A stretch of 64,000 nt of DNA from Leptasterias polaris (taxonomy: Eukaryota > Echinodermata > Asteroidea > Forcipulatida > Asteriidae). How positions within the stretch are numbered: the first letter of the stretch is position 1; the number at the start of each line of letters is the position of its first letter. Shown in pieces: positions 51,801 through 55,010 of this stretch. The position numbers were made by a program, and so were the translations under genes. The notes beneath the pieces are model-generated. The model ran no database searches, was not told the origin of the DNA, and was given only the letters and a program-made list of their open reading frames with translations. The stretch spans positions 3,224,001-3,288,000 of the forward strand of contig JAZGTN010000037.1 in NCBI GenBank assembly GCA_037783415.1, written 5' to 3'.

Positions 51801-54600
51801 TGGGGCCAAATCCGACGACAACGATGGCATCGTTTCTTTGCAAGGAGGGGAACAGGGTAGAGCAGTCCAAGGTGGTGGGGATGCTTTTCGGCATGCTTTG
51901 GAAGTGTGTATTTTCTAAAATCTGCATTCAAAATCAATTCTGTTTGAACTACCTGGTAGCCAGTATTATACTTTACATTTGTCTTATTTTGCATTTTGCA
52001 ATAAAGTAATTCCTTCACACAGAAAAAGGTTTTTTAGTACAAGTACAACCGTGCGTAATTTTAATGATTGTGCAAAAAGATTCCAGCGGGCAGGAAATAG
52101 TGTGTGTAGGGAATGGTAGCATGCAAAGGGTTAAACATCTATAGGAAAAAACTTTCGATGTCCCTGGGCCATGTATGCAGAAGGTCCTAAAAACATCAAT
52201 TTGGTGCACAGAAAATGATCGTGAGTACAAATAAATGCCTGTTTATCTTTCACATATAATTGAGAAGACAATATGCAATTTTCCACCTCTTATTATGTCT
52301 TTTTGTCATTTGGGCGTTTTTGGATGCTGACGTGCGGAAAACCAGTCCATAGCAAATTGGCAAATTACAGGGGGAACACTTGTACCTGGGGCGACCAGTA
52401 CATGTACGTCCTTCAAAGTCAAAATTTCAAAAAAGGGCAGTACATCGGCCAATTAACTGGGTCTTCATTAGCCCCACCAGACAGATGAACCCTTACCCCA
52501 CACATCGATCCCATTCACTTGTGCAGCTTACATCATTTGGGGAACCCTAGCCCCATGAATAGGGCCAATCCACTCCGTATCCTTGGCCCTAGCACCATTG
52601 CAAACCTATGTTTGTGCCCCATTGAGATTTTTATTCTGCAAAGATCTGCATCATGAAACTTACCGATCGAATGCTACTATACTTGTAATTATAGGCGGAC
52701 TGCTGGAATATGTTTTTTTAAAACATCACAGATTTTTCGGGAAAATTGATTTATTTTCGTTCACGTATTAACAACTTGCACCGAGAACCATACTTGTCGG
52801 GTTCCCTCAACAATTACACAACATTTATATGATCAACTTAACGATCCAATTGGGACTAGACTAAGGCTGAGTAAATCAGTCTGGTCCCCATTAGATTACA
52901 GCAATTGATCGTATTTAACTCATGGTTTATGCGCAAGTTAACAATTATGTGAACAAAAATTCACTCTCGCAACTCGAAAAGCAATCAATTTTCCTCCAAA
53001 ATCTGTGATGTTTTTAAAACGAATTCCAGCAGTCCGGCTATTATCAAGTATAGTAGCATTCGATCGGTAAGTTTCATGATGCAGATCTTTGCAGAATGAA
53101 AATCTCAATGGGGCACAAAAATAGGTTTGCAATGGTGCTAGGGCCAAGGATACTGAGTAGATTGGCCCTATAGCCTACATGGGGCTAGGGGAACCCCTGA
53201 GAATATCCCTGAGGACATTACTGGGGCTGGGGCTGTAGTTCTGCAAACAACCTCAACAGGCTTCAAATTTTACAAAAAAGGGCTCTACGTTCCATTAATT
53301 TTGTTGATTTTAATGCACATTCAGATCCCCTTTTTCTTAATCATAAGACCTTAAAAATTAAAGATATTTATTATTATCAGCTTGGGTCCCTCATGTATCA
53401 ATCTATTTGTAATAAATTACCATCTTCAATTAATGGTATTTTTATCCAGAATCGGGTAATCCATACTCATTTTACTCGTCAAGCTTCAAACTTTCATATT
53501 CCTTTTACTCGAACTTCCTTTGCTCACAAAACCGTCAAACATGAGGGACCCAAACTTTGGAACTCATTCACCGATCAACTTAAATTCTCCAAAAATCTCC
53601 ATATTTTTAAGCGTGAGCTCAAATCTATTTTGTTGAAATATTATTGTTGATCCATGTATTGTGTAGTAGACGTTATTACTGTAAACAATTTGTTGCTGGC
53701 CTGTTAGTCTGTCCAGTCCTTGTCTATTGTTTGTTTGTGTTTAAGTAACTATTTTCTTTTGATAGCAACACATGTTTTGAGCCCTTTTTTGTTACAGCTG
53801 GTCTATTGGTTTGCCCCTGGACCCTTCAAAATCTTTACATTCCACATCACTCCGGCTCAATGCATGTGTTGCCAGGGGGCCCATACTTACAAGCTTTGCT
53901 TCTTTATGGGTCCCTCCACAGTCTCACCCATATAATCATTATATATTGTTTTGCTTTATACCCAGATTTTGTTAAGTAGTGACTAAATATTATGTTTTTG
54001 TGATCTGTGTATACATTGATACTGTGGAAATTAAATCAACAACAACAGAGACTGATCTCCAACCAATGCCACCTGGCTAGCGATAATTTATGCTTAAATT
54101 GGGTAAAAAATCAATCATTTTAAAAATTAAACTCAAAATGAAAACTTTGTAAACAGCCTCTTATTTGTTTAGAATATACCACTACCAGTATTCATTAATA
54201 AATAAATAATGAGTTAGGTTTGGTGTACACACTACACTACTGACGGCTATTTCACGCTGGCAGAAATTGCACAGTATCGTCATTGACATCCCTAGATATC
54301 ATTATGACTCTATGACATCATGAGCTAGTAGTAGTAGTTCTTCTAGCTGAGTAGTTGTAATGTACCGTTGACTTGTACGGGGACCCACGTAAGTAAAACG
54401 AAAATGTTCATCTGCATTAAAACCAACAGAAGTCCAACAGTGAAGCAACACATGGAGACAAACTCAGCAAAATATTTTTCAACAGAATACTGGCAGTGAT
54501 TTGATAAAATATAGTACCTACCAAGTGAGGTTTTTCCACTGTCAACGTGACCTAAAACGCCGATGTTGAAGTTCAGCTCCTTGCCCGTGGAGGACGCCAT
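4301..54600 (-). CDS. EEFSEC: Selenocysteine-specific elongation factor eEFSEC, exons 1-8 (3' part outside window)
   Basis: eEFSEC is the GTPase that carries Sec-tRNA(Sec) to the ribosome at UGA codons of selenoprotein mRNAs, with SECISBP2 and the SECIS element; it acts in the cytosol. Eight exons join in frame: 54600-54522, 49983-49900, 28378-28259, 20260-20190, 18021-17923, 12612-12481, 5754-5614 and 4478-4301. All introns are GT-AG; phases are 1,1,1,0,0,0,0 and 1. They give 301 codons plus one base. Visible motifs are the P-loop GHVDSGKT (residues 17-24), ERGITLDLG (47-55), DCPGH (81-85), NKTD (135-138), VAAKPGG (173-179) and GQGTVMTGT (224-232, start of the barrel domain). Human eEFSEC is 596 residues, so domains 3-4 must be encoded left of position 1. 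No frameshift or lost key residue is seen. Exon edges come from reading splice sites and family similarity, not from transcripts. Confidence 0.96.
4479..5613 (-). other. EEFSEC intron 7
   Basis: 1.1 kb, GT-AG. It contains a 3' SINE fragment (4596-4682) and C-rich low-complexity sequence (5415-5560). No conserved coding segment was seen. Confidence 0.85.
4596..4682 (+). repeat. tRNA-Leu-type SINE, 3' tail only
   Basis: Shares with the complete copy at 24479-24847 the tail blocks CACTAATGTAAAGCGCATTG, GAGACGTTA, GCGCTATATAAGAACT and (ATT)n. The tRNA-derived head is missing. Confidence 0.75.
5614..5754 (-). CDS. EEFSEC: EEFSEC exon 7 (start of domain 2)
   Basis: 141 bases, phase 0 at both ends. 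Acceptor CATTGGCAG|GAA, donor AATGAT|GTGAGT. Encodes ELKRQSYLPSRDSSGPMLYA, then VDHCFSIRGQGTVMTGTLLR and GHIAVND. VDHCFSIxGQGTVMTGT is the diagnostic first strand pair of the EF-Tu-like barrel in eEFSEC. Confidence 0.96.
7201..7346. repeat. Small imperfect inverted-repeat element
   Basis: The left end gtgtggtgactcggtctcga pairs with the complement of the right end tttgagaccaagtcactaca. The inner parts (agggtcgtggccatg / catggccatgaccct) also pair, so nearly the whole 146 bp folds. This is typical of a MITE. Confidence 0.65.
7492..7567. repeat. 19-bp tandem repeat, 4 copies
   Basis: Four essentially perfect copies of ctagtgtgccaacctgcgt. Confidence 0.9.
9008..9343. repeat. 23-bp minisatellite (ACATGTGC type)
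   Basis: About 14 units of gtacacatgtgcatgggcacatg (23 bp), regular in the left part and diverged with short insertions on the right. The unit is nearly stop-free in all frames and not a multiple of three, which explains the long overlapping ORFs on both strands. Each unit contains the palindrome ACATGT. Confidence 0.93.
10240..10310. other. Inverted-repeat stem in a dispersed repeat
   Basis: GGTGGCTGGCC (near 10241) and GGCCAGCCACC (near 10293) are complementary, with ctgttaat / attaacag pairing further in around cctcgccttcggctcgg. The right part recurs at 18648-18690 (ggccagccaccaacccggtcattaccacac), so this is the fold-back end of a repeat family. Confidence 0.6.
10686..10860 (-). repeat. 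Dispersed repeat with AGACTCTGCTAGGGTCGAAACGTC signature
   Basis: The minus strand reads GAGAAAGACTCTGCTAGGGT followed by CGAAACGTCAGGCC. Related signatures occur at 32995-33050, 44281-44385 and 55897-55945. The flanking block at 10740-10860 (acacacataaacatgtatac, then agcagtcaa) recurs at 32375-32500. The family is unidentified. Penelope-like elements carry GAAAC hammerhead motifs near similar sequence, but I cannot build a hammerhead core here. Confidence 0.5.
11352..11440 (-). repeat. tRNA-derived SINE head (second family)
   Basis: The minus strand shows GGGTGGCTAAATGTG (A-box-like) and, about 35 bases on, GGTTCGATTCCCGGC (B-box). It is not a clean cloverleaf, so it is read as a SINE relic rather than a tRNA gene. 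Confidence 0.5.
11474..11671. repeat. CTTAAG-type MITE (family A)
   Basis: The outer ends are inverted copies of gggcccaatttcatagagct followed by GCTTAAGCA. The interior carries the family block gccagaataaggtgaccagc. A full reference copy is at 42286-42477; further copies or pieces lie at 15647-15789, 22086-22235, 25030-25228, 30590-31168 and 60721-60892. Confidence 0.8.
12481..12612 (-). CDS. EEFSEC: EEFSEC exon 6 (end of GTPase domain)
   Basis: 132 bases, phase 0 at both ends. Acceptor CATTTCAG|ATG, donor ATAGAG|GTAAGT. Encodes MTKRMLKTLENTKFANSPVV then AVAAKPGGPENADSQADGVD and ALIE. The VAAKPGG segment matches the human G5-like region; the ENADSQADG loop is divergent, as expected there. 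Confidence 0.95.
13417..13950. mobile_element. Inverted-repeat DNA element carrying a THAP-domain relic
   Basis: Terminal inverted repeats tggaaatttacatttctact-ggaacattt (13417-13445) and their complement (13922-13950) bound 534 bp. Inside, the plus strand 13702-13830 reads FPADPKYRQLRA, then SKVRLTRAKW and SGPTSFSALCSEHLDSPGIF. This matches the second half of a THAP zinc finger (FP..., W, CSEHF). The upstream cysteine half is broken by stops (codons TAG TGA near 13687). THAP fingers are the DNA-binding domains of P-element-like and some other transposases. Confidence 0.75.
13605..13633. other. Perfect 10-bp hairpin
   Basis: tcaatcgagg (13605-13614) and cctcgattga (13624-13633) are exact complements around a 9-base loop. 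It lies inside the THAP-bearing element, upstream of the domain relic. Confidence 0.8.
14610..14945. repeat. TTAA-flanked MITE (family B)
   Basis: Flanked on both sides by TTAA (14606-14609, 14946-14949). The ends AGGGTATGTACAATGTTGGTAA and the complement of ttacgaatgctgtacaccct are inverted repeats. It contains the family block gagcttaaactttcacaggtttgttat. Close relatives lie at 38866-39208 and 40741-41095. Confidence 0.85.
15362..15620 (+). repeat. tRNA-Leu-type SINE
   Basis: The head tcatggccaagcagtctagt, ..gattcaagctccgatg.., ggttcgagtcccggtcatgac resembles a tRNA-Leu(CAA) with its long variable arm. The A-box is mutated and the acceptor arm decayed. The body contains ggcaagacac, cccaggagtataaac and gctccccaaggagttgagaaag. 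The (ATT) tail is displaced to about 15840-15870 by the adjoining MITE piece. Confidence 0.8.
15889..16087. repeat. 65-bp tandem triplication
   Basis: Three almost identical 65-bp units starting aatacaaggtttcaaaatgc (ggtttc at 15896, 15961 and 16026). Only single-base differences are visible (atggacagg versus atgcacagg), implying recent origin. Confidence 0.93.
17350..17413. repeat. (TTGAA)n pentanucleotide microsatellite
   Basis: About 13 uninterrupted units of ttgaa. Confidence 0.97.
17923..18021 (-). CDS. EEFSEC: EEFSEC exon 5 (NKTD, G4 motif)
   Basis: 99 bases, phase 0 at both ends. Acceptor CTTGCAG|TGT, donor GAAAAG|GTGAGA. Encodes CLVIGEITCSKMVVVLNKTD then LLPVEKKKQVIEK. NKTD is the guanine-specificity G4 motif (NKID in human). 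Confidence 0.95.
18324..18606. repeat. TTAA-flanked MITE (family B)
   Basis: TTAA at 18320-18323 and 18607-18610. The centre has the self-complementary gcaggcttcaagcttgaagc segment, followed by the family block gagcgcaaatttccacaggtttgttattttatgcatatgttggg. Confidence 0.8.
19030..19260 (+). pseudogene. LINE 3' relic with internal 50-bp duplication
   Basis: The plus strand near 19028 reads LPIHICHTDSLLIIKALSKD, matching the end of the RT protein at 58502-58627 (LPVHIRQADSVLIVKGLLKS). A block of about 50 bp (atttgccacactgactctct...) is tandemly duplicated at 19037-19140. The 3' UTR (gcgcatagaggctcctgcat) also matches 58670. Confidence 0.7.
20190..20260 (-). CDS. EEFSEC: EEFSEC exon 4
   Basis: 71 bases, entering phase 1 and leaving phase 0. 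Acceptor CTTTCCAG|GC, donor GCAGAG|GTAAAG. Encodes AQIIDLMMLVIDVTKGMQTQ and SAE, almost identical to human residues AQIIDLMMLVIDVTKGMQTQ. Confidence 0.95.
20493..20580 (-). repeat. SINE 3' tail
   Basis: Minus strand: GTAAAGCGCTGTGGTACCCA, then CGCTCTATAAATACCCGC and TATTATTATTG. This is the AAAGCGC...(ATT)n design of the local SINEs. Confidence 0.6.
20672..21060 (+). repeat. tRNA-Leu-headed SINE with a different body
   Basis: The head gtggcgtgtcgtggccgagc, ggtctagagcaccgg and gggttcaatacccggtcatg is tRNA-Leu-like. After cataattgcttcg the body differs from the 24479 copy (gaaaaagttgggaaggtagt...gccctcaccttgaagtggcc). It is either a second subfamily or a chimera. Confidence 0.7.
22086..22235. 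repeat. Family-A MITE, left part
   Basis: Begins ggcccaatttcatagagctg, cttaagcagaag and continues through the ggcaggtaaccttatactag block; the right terminal repeat is missing. Confidence 0.7.
22687..22787. repeat. 21-bp degenerate minisatellite
   Basis: About four units of cgggcacatgtgccgtacttg. Its core gcacatgtgc resembles the unit of the 9008-9343 minisatellite. Confidence 0.8.
24479..24847 (+). repeat. tRNA-Leu-type SINE, complete reference copy
   Basis: Head gcgtcatggccgagtggttt, agatcatcggattcaagttctgg and ggttcgagtcccggtcgtgacgc is tRNA-Leu(CAA)-like, with A and B boxes intact. The body runs through cccaggggtataaatgggta, tactccccagggagctgaga and gcattgagacgttag. It ends in GCTATATAAGAACTG and (TTA)n. 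Confidence 0.88.
25030..25228. repeat. Diverged family-A MITE
   Basis: Recognised by agccaaggtaccatgcaatgtaca, tttgtaactggttcc and ctaagcagaaaaatctgcca, and by the right end atgaaatttggccatgg. The left terminal repeat is poorly kept. Confidence 0.6.
25831..26540. mobile_element. TA-flanked DNA element, about 710 bp
   Basis: Left end TAGACTGTGCAAGTCTCGCG and the complement of the right end (cgcgagacttgcacagtcta) are near-perfect inverted repeats bounded by TA, as for Tc1/mariner-like insertion. The interior is AT-rich and I see no transposase. A diverged relative of its right third lies at 55018-55205. Confidence 0.78.
26807..27034. repeat. 228-bp MITE, copy 1
   Basis: Ends atagataggttgcaatatga and the complement of ctgggaactatctat; both inner flanks contain gatggc(c/g)...cccgtaaagatgg. 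An inverted, nearly identical copy of the same length is at 59787-60014, and a decayed relative at 21623-21835. Confidence 0.85.
27735..28258. repeat. Degenerate 66-67-bp array derived from the exon 3/intron 3 junction
   Basis: Seven units follow the true exon 3 donor. On the minus strand four of them keep ATTAAAAC..TCAxTGGAG|GTAAGA or close variants (donor-like sites at plus positions near 27774, 27840, 27907 and 27974); three nearer units (near 28030, 28103, 28166) have lost the GT. The translated unit (IKTITGGKxxx.xxDxLxHNS) mirrors the exon sequence SLIKTIIGG|KTVTLIDHLCHNS. Confidence 0.82.
28259..28378 (-). CDS. EEFSEC: EEFSEC exon 3 (DCPGH, G3 motif)
   Basis: 120 bases, phase 1 at both ends. 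Acceptor ATTGAAG|GG, donor TTGGAG|GTAAGAC. Encodes FSSFSVDLPDHLAGGKYDRL then LMTLVDCPGHASLIKTIIGG. DCPGH is the G3 switch II motif with the catalytic histidine typical of translational GTPases. The linker between FSVDLP and LMTLVD is shorter than in the human protein. The intron just downstream contains a degenerate tandem array of copies of this exon's end (27735-28258). Confidence 0.96.
29124..29492. repeat. TTAA-flanked MITE (family B), full copy
   Basis: TTAA at 29120-29123 and 29493-29496. The ends AGGCACTGGACACTTTTGGTAA and the complement of ttaccaaacgtgtccagtgcct are inverted repeats. A central 12-bp-class hairpin (ataataaaagacttctgg / ccagaagtcttttattat) sits at 29282-29318. Confidence 0.92.
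29691..29834 (+). pseudogene. LINE reverse transcriptase C-terminal fragment
   Basis: The frame reads VDRARSRGRRRLTYVDLLKK, then DAAQQETAELRTVMLDRDAW and KATIRGS before TGA. The GRxRLTYVDxLxxD...L...M.DR..W pattern is the C-terminal tail of RTE/BovB-like or related RT proteins in animals. There is no RT core next to it. Confidence 0.6.
30589..31168. repeat. Family-A MITE interrupted by a family-B MITE
   Basis: 30589-30608 is the left end of family A (aatgtcatagagctgcTTAA) and 30998-31168 its remainder (TTAAgcagaaaatattgctt ... gcttaagcagctctacgaa). The two pieces rejoin exactly across a duplicated TTAA. Confidence 0.88.
30609..30997. repeat. TTAA-flanked MITE (family B), nested
   Basis: Starts AGGTGCTGCATACTGTTTGGTAA and ends with the complementary ttaccaaacgtgtactgtgcct. 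TTAA lies on both sides (30605-30608, 30998-31001), inside the GCTGCTTAAGCAG of a family-A element. A hairpin (tctgagaagcgtttctg / cagaaacgcttctcaga) lies at its centre. Confidence 0.93.
31424..31470. repeat. Copy of the B-into-A right junction
   Basis: aaacgtgtaatgtgccttta, agcagaaaatattgctta repeats 30981-31025 with one substitution and a 2-base length difference. The sequence on either side (tctgcccgagactactcgcg; gcgagactacatta) is unrelated to a full A or B element. Confidence 0.75.
32375..33050 (-). repeat. Second copy of the GAAAC-signature repeat, disrupted
   Basis: 32375-32500 matches 10740-10860 (acacacataaacaagtatac, agcagtcaat, caggcagaaagca), and 32995-33050 matches 10686-10745 (agtctttctcaaaggcta). 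A 19-bp tandem repeat and about 350 bp of other sequence lie between. Confidence 0.55.
32573..32650. repeat. 19-bp tandem repeat, 4 copies
   Basis: Four copies of cgtccatgtcaacatgtca. Confidence 0.92.
33836..34206. repeat. Dispersed unclassified repeat
   Basis: Blocks gtccagtaaagattttgagt, tgtagtcttgtggattttctt and cccaaattcgagccctg recur in diverged form at 43960-44118 (ggtctagtacacattttgag, gcagtcttcgggattttc, cgcccaaactcaatac). No ends or coding signal were identified. Confidence 0.5.
34284..34451. repeat. 168-bp hairpin MITE
   Basis: Arms of about 73 bp (34284-34356 and 34378-34451) are inverted copies; blocks atccattaagcc, ttgaccaatcacagccgcga and gatcaccatt recur in complement. The loop is about 21 bases. 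Confidence 0.88.
36064..36168. repeat. 33-bp tandem repeat, 3 copies
   Basis: Three perfect copies of acagtcaacactcactgtct followed by gaccattcaatct. Looser relatives of the same phrase (acagtcaaccctcctactgt) are scattered through 34990-35230, 24363 and 24850. Confidence 0.9.
36200..36415. repeat. Family-B MITE, right part
   Basis: Contains the central hairpin (aatctgagaagtgg / cgcttctcagatt) and the right half as in 30780-30997, ending ttaccaaacgtatacagacc and TTTAA. The left end is missing. Confidence 0.75.
36891..37052. repeat. 162-bp TA-flanked MITE
   Basis: TAGACCTTATGCATTTACGTCA at the left and its approximate complement tgacgtcatatgcataaggtcta at the right. The interior is GC-rich (acgcgcggcgcacagg). 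Confidence 0.85.
37960..38600. repeat. 147-bp minisatellite, left arm
   Basis: Units begin aattgagctagatcagctgg and contain caggtaccatgaatggccac and cccgccagacacgcccaaac. About four regular units, with a diverged unit on the outer side (37815-37965) and a partial one at the inner end. The unit is 49 codons long, which keeps one frame open across the array. Confidence 0.93.
38866..39208. repeat. Family-B MITE inside the left palindrome arm
   Basis: Same subfamily as 14610-14945 (gtgtacaacattagtaattg ... taccaatgttgtacacaccc), with TTAA at both outer edges. Its mirror copy is 40741-41095, so it was in the element before the inverted duplication. Confidence 0.85.
39485..39930 (-). CDS. Mobile-element-borne gene end, left arm: acidic-tailed LPPC/DYGW protein, unknown function
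   Basis: Two exon pieces on the minus strand. The partial first exon starts somewhere above 39930 and includes the spacer (about 40016-39930, SYAQSKTQSVNEARYNKLMQ then MTGKVDK), with donor AAG|GTAGGT. An 82-base intron follows (39929-39848). The last exon (39847-39485) begins after TTTTCAG with ENPLANIKRIDCALLPPCRP. It contains RRAQYVTALW, SPTDYGW and WFEGPAIPDNLF, and ends in an acidic run (DSDSEEEEEGYL) and a stop. The LPPC...RAxYxxxxW...GW pattern resembles the C-terminus of uncharacterised repeat-associated proteins in invertebrates; I cannot name the family. The N-terminal part is absent from the window. Confidence 0.7.
40007..40469 (+). CDS. Mirror copy of the same gene end, right arm
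   Basis: On plus, ATGACTGGCAAAGTAGATAAG (40007-40027, MTGKVDK) is followed by an 82-base GT-AG intron and the last exon 40110-40469. Differences from the left copy are few: a codon in the intron-side leader, YGR for YGW, and one residue fewer after NLFT. The spacer break falls exactly at this ATG, so the right copy lacks the upstream exon sequence but could in principle encode about 126 residues from it. Expression is unknown. Confidence 0.55.
40741..41095. repeat. Family-B MITE inside the right palindrome arm
   Basis: Inverted copy of 38866-39208; begins after TTAA with agggtgtgtacaacattggt and ends ccaatgttgtacacatcctt. Confidence 0.85.
41345..41990. repeat. 147-bp minisatellite, right arm
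   Basis: Inverted counterpart of the left-arm array with one regular unit fewer (three versus four), plus the same diverged outer unit. Confidence 0.92.
42286..42477. repeat. Family-A MITE, full reference copy
   Basis: Ends ggcccaatttcatagagctg, cttaagca and the complement tgcttaagcagctctatgaa, attgggcc are perfect inverted repeats. The interior carries accagaataaggttaccagc. It lies about 150 bp beyond the palindrome. Confidence 0.92.
42737..43092 (-). repeat. tRNA-Leu-type SINE
   Basis: Reads from the minus strand: GAGTGTCGTGGCCGAGTGGT, TAAGAGCACCGAACTCAAGC, GGGTTCGAGTCCCGGGATTG, the CAAGACAC and CCCAGGGGTAAAATGGGTAC blocks, and the tail GCGCTTTGAGACGCCC. Head A and B boxes are intact. Confidence 0.85.
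44780..45670. repeat. Degenerate tandem repeat, unit about 130-150 bp, split by a SINE
   Basis: Recurring phrases are gtcagtggcaaaatttgata, taagtttcaagtcattacat and gcagtaaggagttatggcca, then a tcaactggaac block. Four units are detectable (from about 44800, 45215, 45350 and 45500). The first is separated from the rest by the SINE at 44903-45210. Confidence 0.75.
44903..45210 (+). repeat. tRNA-Leu-type SINE, 5'-truncated
   Basis: Starts inside the tRNA-like head (ggggtgtgggttcgagtccc, ggtcatgacgctcg), then the full body and tail ending gctatataagaactag and (TTA)n. Its body is closest to the 24479 copy. Confidence 0.87.
46390..47119 (+). other. Region with two medium ORFs, no recognised gene
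   Basis: 46396-46674 and 46787-47119 are open but their translations show no motif, repeat or composition I recognise, and there is no convincing splice context. Listed only to say the stretch was examined. Confidence 0.25.
47675..48944. repeat. 86-bp satellite array, about 15 copies
   Basis: Units begin gcatatgcgtacactagcat, continue gttgagcgcaaaacagttgt, gtggcgttcatgtgaattga and atgcatatctcaaacatgcc, and end tgttgt. Units differ mostly at gcgcaaaa/gcacaaaa and cagttg/cagtcg. A few small indels occur: tgcatctc lacking ata near 48165, gcattatgcg near 48450, tgcatgcgta near 48708. Confidence 0.96.
49540..49790 (+). repeat. tRNA-Leu-headed SINE, alternative body
   Basis: Head gtggcgtgtcgtgaccgagc, ggttaagagcaccggactca and gggttccagtcccgatcgca. 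The body (ggacaggacattaagctgtg, cttaaaagaacctagaacac) differs from the reference copy. It ends about 110 bp from EEFSEC exon 2. Confidence 0.75.
49900..49983 (-). CDS. EEFSEC: EEFSEC exon 2 (switch I region)
   Basis: 84 bases, phase 1 at both ends. Acceptor GATGACAG|CC, donor CTAG|GTAAGA. Encodes AKALSTTASTAAFDKNPQSK then ERGITLDLG, nearly identical to the human segment ALSTTASTAAFDKQPQS. It corresponds to the effector/switch I region of the GTPase. Confidence 0.96.
50126..50774. mobile_element. Inverted-repeat element with internal copy of its terminal motif
   Basis: 29-bp terminal inverted repeats cgtcgctcgtaccacgaact, gacctaact (50126-50154) and complement (50746-50774), one mismatch. The core gtaccacgaactgacctaac recurs in direct orientation at 50404-50424. 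The phrase cacaaagtgac(ctatct) occurs at about 50307, 50431 and 50525. No coding region. Confidence 0.83.
50809..50839. other. Perfect 12-bp hairpin
   Basis: catggaggcaat and attgcctccatg enclose a 7-base loop (tgcttcc). It sits just outside the preceding inverted-repeat element. Confidence 0.85.
51425..52130 (+). mobile_element. piggyBac-type miniature element (706 bp, TTAA target)
   Basis: TTAA flanks both ends (51421-51424, 52131-52134). The terminal inverted repeats are CCCTTTGCGTGC and CCCTTTGCATGC, the CCC-starting ends and TTAA duplication that define piggyBac. The frame 51651-51860 encodes REIFADFNSGESEFEDVLGD then DRDDNASIDV, an acidic segment like the N-terminus of piggyBac-family transposases, before a stop. 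The catalytic DDD region is absent, so the element is an internally deleted, non-autonomous copy. Confidence 0.85.
52537..53195. repeat. Inverted-repeat element with arms of about 220 bp
   Basis: Arms 52537-52760 and 52975-53195 are inverted copies (ccttggccctagcaccattg, caaacctat, tgtgccccattgagattttt, catcatgaaacttaccgatc); the spacer is about 215 bp. Small ORFs on opposite strands beginning MALAPLQTY are the same arm read twice, not genes. Confidence 0.85.
53249..53650 (+). pseudogene. LINE reverse transcriptase C-terminus, 5'-truncated
   Basis: An open frame with no start begins NLNRLQILQKRALRSI, runs through FLNHKTLKIKDIYYYQLGSL and TRASN..P.TRTSFAHKTVKH, then EGPKLWNSF, and ends HIFKRELKSILLKYYC before TGA. 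This is the C-terminal domain of CR1/L2-like RT proteins. The 3' UTR extends to about 54050 and ends in aacaacaacag. Confidence 0.85.
54522..54600 (-). CDS. EEFSEC: EEFSEC exon 1 (start codon, P-loop)
   Basis: Starts at ATG (complement of 54598-54600) in the good context CAAGATGG. It encodes 26 residues plus one base: MASSTGKELNFNIGVLGHVD followed by SGKTSL. This contains the GxxxxGKT nucleotide-binding loop, interrupted just after its last residues by intron 1. The donor reads CTTG|GTAGGT. The start is chosen because only a short non-conserved leader precedes the conserved NIGVLGH strand, as in other eEFSECs. Confidence 0.95.
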
Positions 54601-54798
54601 CTTGGTTTTGGTTTGTTTGTTCTAGAATCACTCCTCCACAAAAGAGGGAGTACTTGATTGATTTGCATGCACCTGTTCTATTGGTCTGAAGTTTGAAAGG
54701 GGGTGGATACGTAGATGAGGGGTTCGGTGGAAAATGAGGATTCAATTAAACGTCTAGGTTCAATATTTTTGACGATTTGACCCGAAAATTTTATTTAA

Positions 54799-55010
54799 AG
54801 TGTCTGTATACGTTTGGTAATGACTTTGAAAATTAATGGCAATAAAAACTTACCCCGTAAGAAGTACAGCAGGTTATGGAAAATGATATCAGCAGGGAAA
54901 ATTATAGCCTATCAGGTTTTATGCCCTAAAATCTGAATCTGAGAAAAGTTTCTGACAGAAAAGTTTCTGAAAATTTTACATGTTAGTTTTATTGTAATAT
55001 CTACATTTAT
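54799..55010. repeat. Family-B MITE, left part
   Basis: Begins after TTAA (54795-54798) with agtgtctgtatacgtttggt. It includes the attaatggcaataaaaactta block and the central aatctgagaaaagtttctga hairpin half. The right end is lost; it lies about 200 bp upstream of the EEFSEC start codon. Confidence 0.7.

Larger units (their letters stand above)
49984..54521 (-). other. EEFSEC intron 1
   Basis: 4.5 kb, phase 1, GT-AG. From high to low coordinates it holds a LINE 3' fragment (53650-53249), an inverted-repeat element (about 52537-53195), a TTAA-flanked piggyBac-type element (51425-52130), a 12-bp hairpin (50809-50839) and a terminal-inverted-repeat element (50126-50774). 54051-54521 and 50840-51420 show no recognisable feature. 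Confidence 0.85.

Noticed and set aside
51613..51918. 101-aa ORF beginning MIVITIKQKAV as a gene
   Set aside because: It is an alternative frame over the piggyBac-type remnant; the frame at 51651-51860 gives the recognisable acidic sequence.
52583..53147. Two small proteins both starting MALAPLQTY on opposite strands
   Set aside because: They are the two arms of one inverted repeat.
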